From positions 1 through 14,766 of the forward strand of contig JAITIB010000117.1 in the NCBI GenBank assembly GCA_031279675.1: 14,766 nucleotides of DNA. Direction: 5' to 3'. The position numbers and the translations under genes were made by a program. The notes under the pieces were generated by a model, which was not told the DNA's origin, did not search any database, and worked only from the letters and a program-made list of their open reading frames with translations. Shown in pieces: positions 14,338 to 14,766 of the stretch. Position 1 is the stretch's first letter, and each line of letters opens with the position of its first letter. Source of the stretch: Puniceicoccales bacterium (lineage in GTDB: Bacteria > Verrucomicrobiota > Verrucomicrobiia > Opitutales > UBA953).

Positions 14338-14766
14338 TCAAAGCACTCCCTTGGTGCTGGGCAGGCTGCCCGCCTGGCGCGGATCGACCGCCACGGCTTC
14401 CATCAACGCGCGCGCAAACGCCTTGAATATTGCCTCCGCGACGTGGTGCGGCTCGTCCCCGTATTCCAGCCTGACGTGGAGATTTGCCCCAAGGCTGTTC
14501 GCCAGCCCTTGAAAAAACTCGCGCACAAGAATGATGTTAAAATCGCGGATCATGAAGTTCGACACCGCCACCTGATAAACGAGCAGCGGGCGATTCCCGA
14601 GGTCGATCACGACGCGCGCCAGCGATTCGTCCATCGGCAGCAGAAAAAAACCGTAGCGCCGGATGCCGCGCTTGTCCCCCAACGCCTGCCGGAGCGCCAG
14701 GCCAAGCACAATGCCCGTGTCCTCCACCGTGTGATGGTAATCCACGTCCACGTCGCCATGCGCCTT
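14338..14766 (-). CDS. hisB: Imidazoleglycerol-phosphate dehydratase, C-terminal part (5' end outside the window)
   Basis: The 142 visible residues match HisB, which dehydrates imidazole glycerol phosphate to imidazole acetol phosphate, a late step of histidine synthesis in the cytoplasm. At the visible start AHGDVDVDYHHTVEDTGI carries the metal-binding HHTVED motif; FLLPMDESLARVVIDLGNRP is the central segment; EPHHVAEAIFKAFARAL is the second His motif (GxNxHHxxEaxFKAfarAL); SLPSTKGVL is the diagnostic C-terminus. About 50 N-terminal residues of the usual 195-200 lie beyond the right edge. It continues without a gap into the glycosyltransferase gene. Other his genes are not visible. This is a monofunctional dehydratase as far as can be seen, since the end is the usual stop. 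Confidence 0.96.
   Translation of the reverse strand, partial: KAHGDVDVDYHHTVEDTGIVLGLALRQALGDKRGIRRYGFFLLPMDESLARVVIDLGNRPLLVYQVAVSNFMIRDFNIILVREFFQGLANSLGANLHVRLEYGDEPHHVAEAIFKAFARALMEAVAVDPRQAGSLPSTKGVL

Overview
The window is a stretch of high-GC bacterial chromosome with no mobile-element, rRNA, tRNA or CRISPR signature. It most likely comes from the PVC superphylum, probably Verrucomicrobiota of the Opitutales type. The best pointers are a GreA-type elongation factor carried at the C-terminus of a 640-residue protein (an architecture I know from Chlamydiae), several large exported proteins of unrecognised family, and start codons that mostly lack a Shine-Dalgarno sequence. This assignment is inference; no marker gene here settles it.

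Left part (1-4336, all minus strand): a signal-peptide-bearing glycerophosphodiester phosphodiesterase, then a 963-residue exported protein of unknown function, then the N-terminal third of a P-loop ATPase that runs off the left edge. Middle (4498-9228): a plus-strand 633-residue membrane protein whose composition looks less GC-rich than its surroundings, facing a minus-strand pair made of a small exported protein and the long GreA-domain protein. A bulged hairpin plus T-run lies in the convergent gap.

Right part (9346-14766): rpsT (ribosomal protein S20) with a clear intrinsic terminator, an RluA-like pseudouridine synthase homologue that appears to have lost its catalytic aspartate, proC (proline synthesis), a probable 46-residue membrane peptide on the minus strand, glgC (ADP-glucose synthesis for glycogen), an exported proline-tailed protein immediately after glgC, and on the minus strand hisB (histidine synthesis, cut by the right edge) directly abutted by a family-2 glycosyltransferase. 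The exported protein and the glycosyltransferase overlap tail-to-tail by 117 bp.

Functionally this is mainly housekeeping: translation (rpsT, possible RNA-modification paralogue), transcription elongation (GreA domain), amino-acid synthesis (proC, hisB), glycogen (glgC) and phosphodiester scavenging, interleaved with lineage-specific exported and membrane proteins. No gene-free stretch exceeds about 200 bases. The items most worth a second look are the degenerate RluA-like protein, the long GreA fusion, the 46-residue ORF beside glgC, and the 633-residue membrane protein.
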